5,735 nt of DNA, taken from NCBI RefSeq assembly GCF_045055655.1, contig NZ_JBANFI010000014.1, forward strand, positions 1-5,735, given 5' to 3'. The position numbers were made by a program, and so were the translations under genes. Origin of the DNA: Marinospirillum alkalitolerans (lineage in GTDB: Bacteria; Pseudomonadota; Gammaproteobacteria; Pseudomonadales; Halomonadaceae). The notes under the pieces are model-generated. The model ran no database searches. It worked only from the letters and a program-made list of their open reading frames with translations, and had not been told where the DNA came from. Positions 5,232 to 5,735 of the stretch are shown here, piece after piece; position 1 is the first letter of the stretch; each line of letters starts with the position of its first letter.

Positions 5232-5483
5232 ATGGATGCTATCAGTTACACCAGTGCTCGCAGCAACTTAGCACAAATGATGCAACAAGTATGCGATGAC
5301 CATAGCCCTGTCATCATCACACGCAGCAAAGCACCTTCTGTCGTTATGCTGTCACTTGAAGACTACGAAGCACTGCAAGAAACAGCCTATCTGCTCCGCG
5401 CTCCGAAAAACGCTCGCCGCCTACTTGCCTCTATTGCAGAGCTTGAAAACGGAAAAGGCGAAGAAAGAGAGCTGGCTGAATGA
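5232..5483 (+). CDS. yefM: YefM antitoxin (Phd/YefM family)
   Basis: This antitoxin binds and neutralises the adjacent YoeB ribonuclease and represses its own promoter. The 83-residue protein matches the length of E. coli YefM. It shows the family order: an N-terminal DNA-binding region MDAISYTSARSNLAQMMQQV, then HSPVIITRSKAPSVVMLSLEDYEAL, then the toxin-binding C-terminal part ETAYLLRAPKNARRLLASI ending in an acidic, probably unfolded tail. AGG at 5221-5223 gives 8 nt spacing to ATG 5232. An operator with TGTACA-type boxes lies directly upstream. The gene overlaps the toxin by 4 nt (ATGA), so translation is coupled. It is oriented opposite to the attC at 5115-5186 and to every other cassette gene here. 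Confidence 0.95.
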   Translation: MDAISYTSARSNLAQMMQQVCDDHSPVIITRSKAPSVVMLSLEDYEALQETAYLLRAPKNARRLLASIAELENGKGEERELAE

Positions 5484-5734
5484 AACTTATCTTCTCAGAA
5501 AATGCTTGGGAAGATTACCTTTACTGGCAAAAAACAGATAAAAGAACGCTCACCAGAATCAACAATCTCATTAAGGACACAAAACGTAATCCATTCGAAG
5601 GCATCGGAAAACCAGAACCCCTCAAGCATAATTTAACAGGCTACTGGTCAAGAAGGATCAATGAAGAAGACCGCATGGTCTACAAAGCAATCGACGACAC
5701 CCTCTTGATCGCTCAGCTGCGCTACCATTACTGA
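5480..5734 (+). CDS. yoeB: YoeB toxin, ribosome-dependent mRNA interferase (RelE superfamily)
   Basis: YoeB enters the ribosomal A site and cleaves mRNA, stopping translation when YefM is degraded. The protein has 84 residues, the same as E. coli YoeB, and is collinear with it throughout: DYLYWQKTDKR, NPFEGIGKPEPLKHNL, YWSRRINEEDRMVY, and the C-terminal RYHY. The catalytic set Glu46, Arg65, His83 and Tyr84 is present at the same positions as in E. coli, so the toxin is expected to be active. Its start overlaps the antitoxin stop in ATGA. The stop TGA is at 5732-5734, so the gene is complete although the cassette continues past the window. In integrons such pairs act as stabilisers that penalise loss of their cassette. 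Confidence 0.96.
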   Translation: MKLIFSENAWEDYLYWQKTDKRTLTRINNLIKDTKRNPFEGIGKPEPLKHNLTGYWSRRINEEDRMVYKAIDDTLLIAQLRYHY

Positions 5735-5735
5735 T

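Overview
This window looks like the distal part of a chromosomal (sedentary) integron cassette array from a gammaproteobacterium, most plausibly a marine or aquatic one. The evidence is five attC recombination sites, all in the same (minus) orientation. One of them (3108-3234) closely resembles the Vibrio cholerae repeat (VCR) as I remember it. No integron integrase, attI site or Pc promoter is present. Because the array reads right to left, the attI end should lie beyond the right edge. The species cannot be named from the sequence.

From left to right: (1) 88-1059, minus, is an exported OmpA-family lipid-free protein with a probable DUF4892-type N-terminal region. It looks like an ordinary chromosomal gene and probably marks the flank of the array. 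(2) 1254-1712 is a decayed, internally deleted IS3-type insertion sequence. It keeps imperfect terminal repeats and an orfA pseudogene with an amber codon, but has no orfB. (3) 1778-2077, minus, is an unrecognised 99-residue cassette protein whose own attC is missing; the IS remnant lies where that site should be. (4) 2108-2608 and 2609-3113 are two near-duplicate cassettes of about 500 bp with no convincing gene. (5) 3114-4224 is a cassette encoding a RelA/SpoT-type nucleotide pyrophosphotransferase, a candidate toxic alarmone synthetase or phage-defence protein. (6) 4225-5120 is a cassette encoding a membrane-anchored coiled-coil protein of unknown function. (7) From 5121 rightward is an incomplete cassette carrying a YefM-YoeB toxin-antitoxin pair. 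The pair is transcribed to the right, opposite to its attC and to all other cassette genes, from its own promoter and operator.

The cassette genes follow the usual pattern: a leader of about 27-33 nt after the recombination junction, a ribosome binding site and one ORF. In the RelA/SpoT and membrane-protein cassettes the stop codon lies inside the first core box of the attC. They do not form a pathway; they share only the capture and shuffling mechanism. Biologically the array combines a stabilising toxin-antitoxin cassette, a likely defence or toxin enzyme, proteins of unknown function and two gene-less cassettes that may be regulatory or RNA-encoding. The most interesting points are the RelA/SpoT cassette, the twin ORF-less cassettes and the reversed toxin-antitoxin pair whose promoter overlaps an attC.
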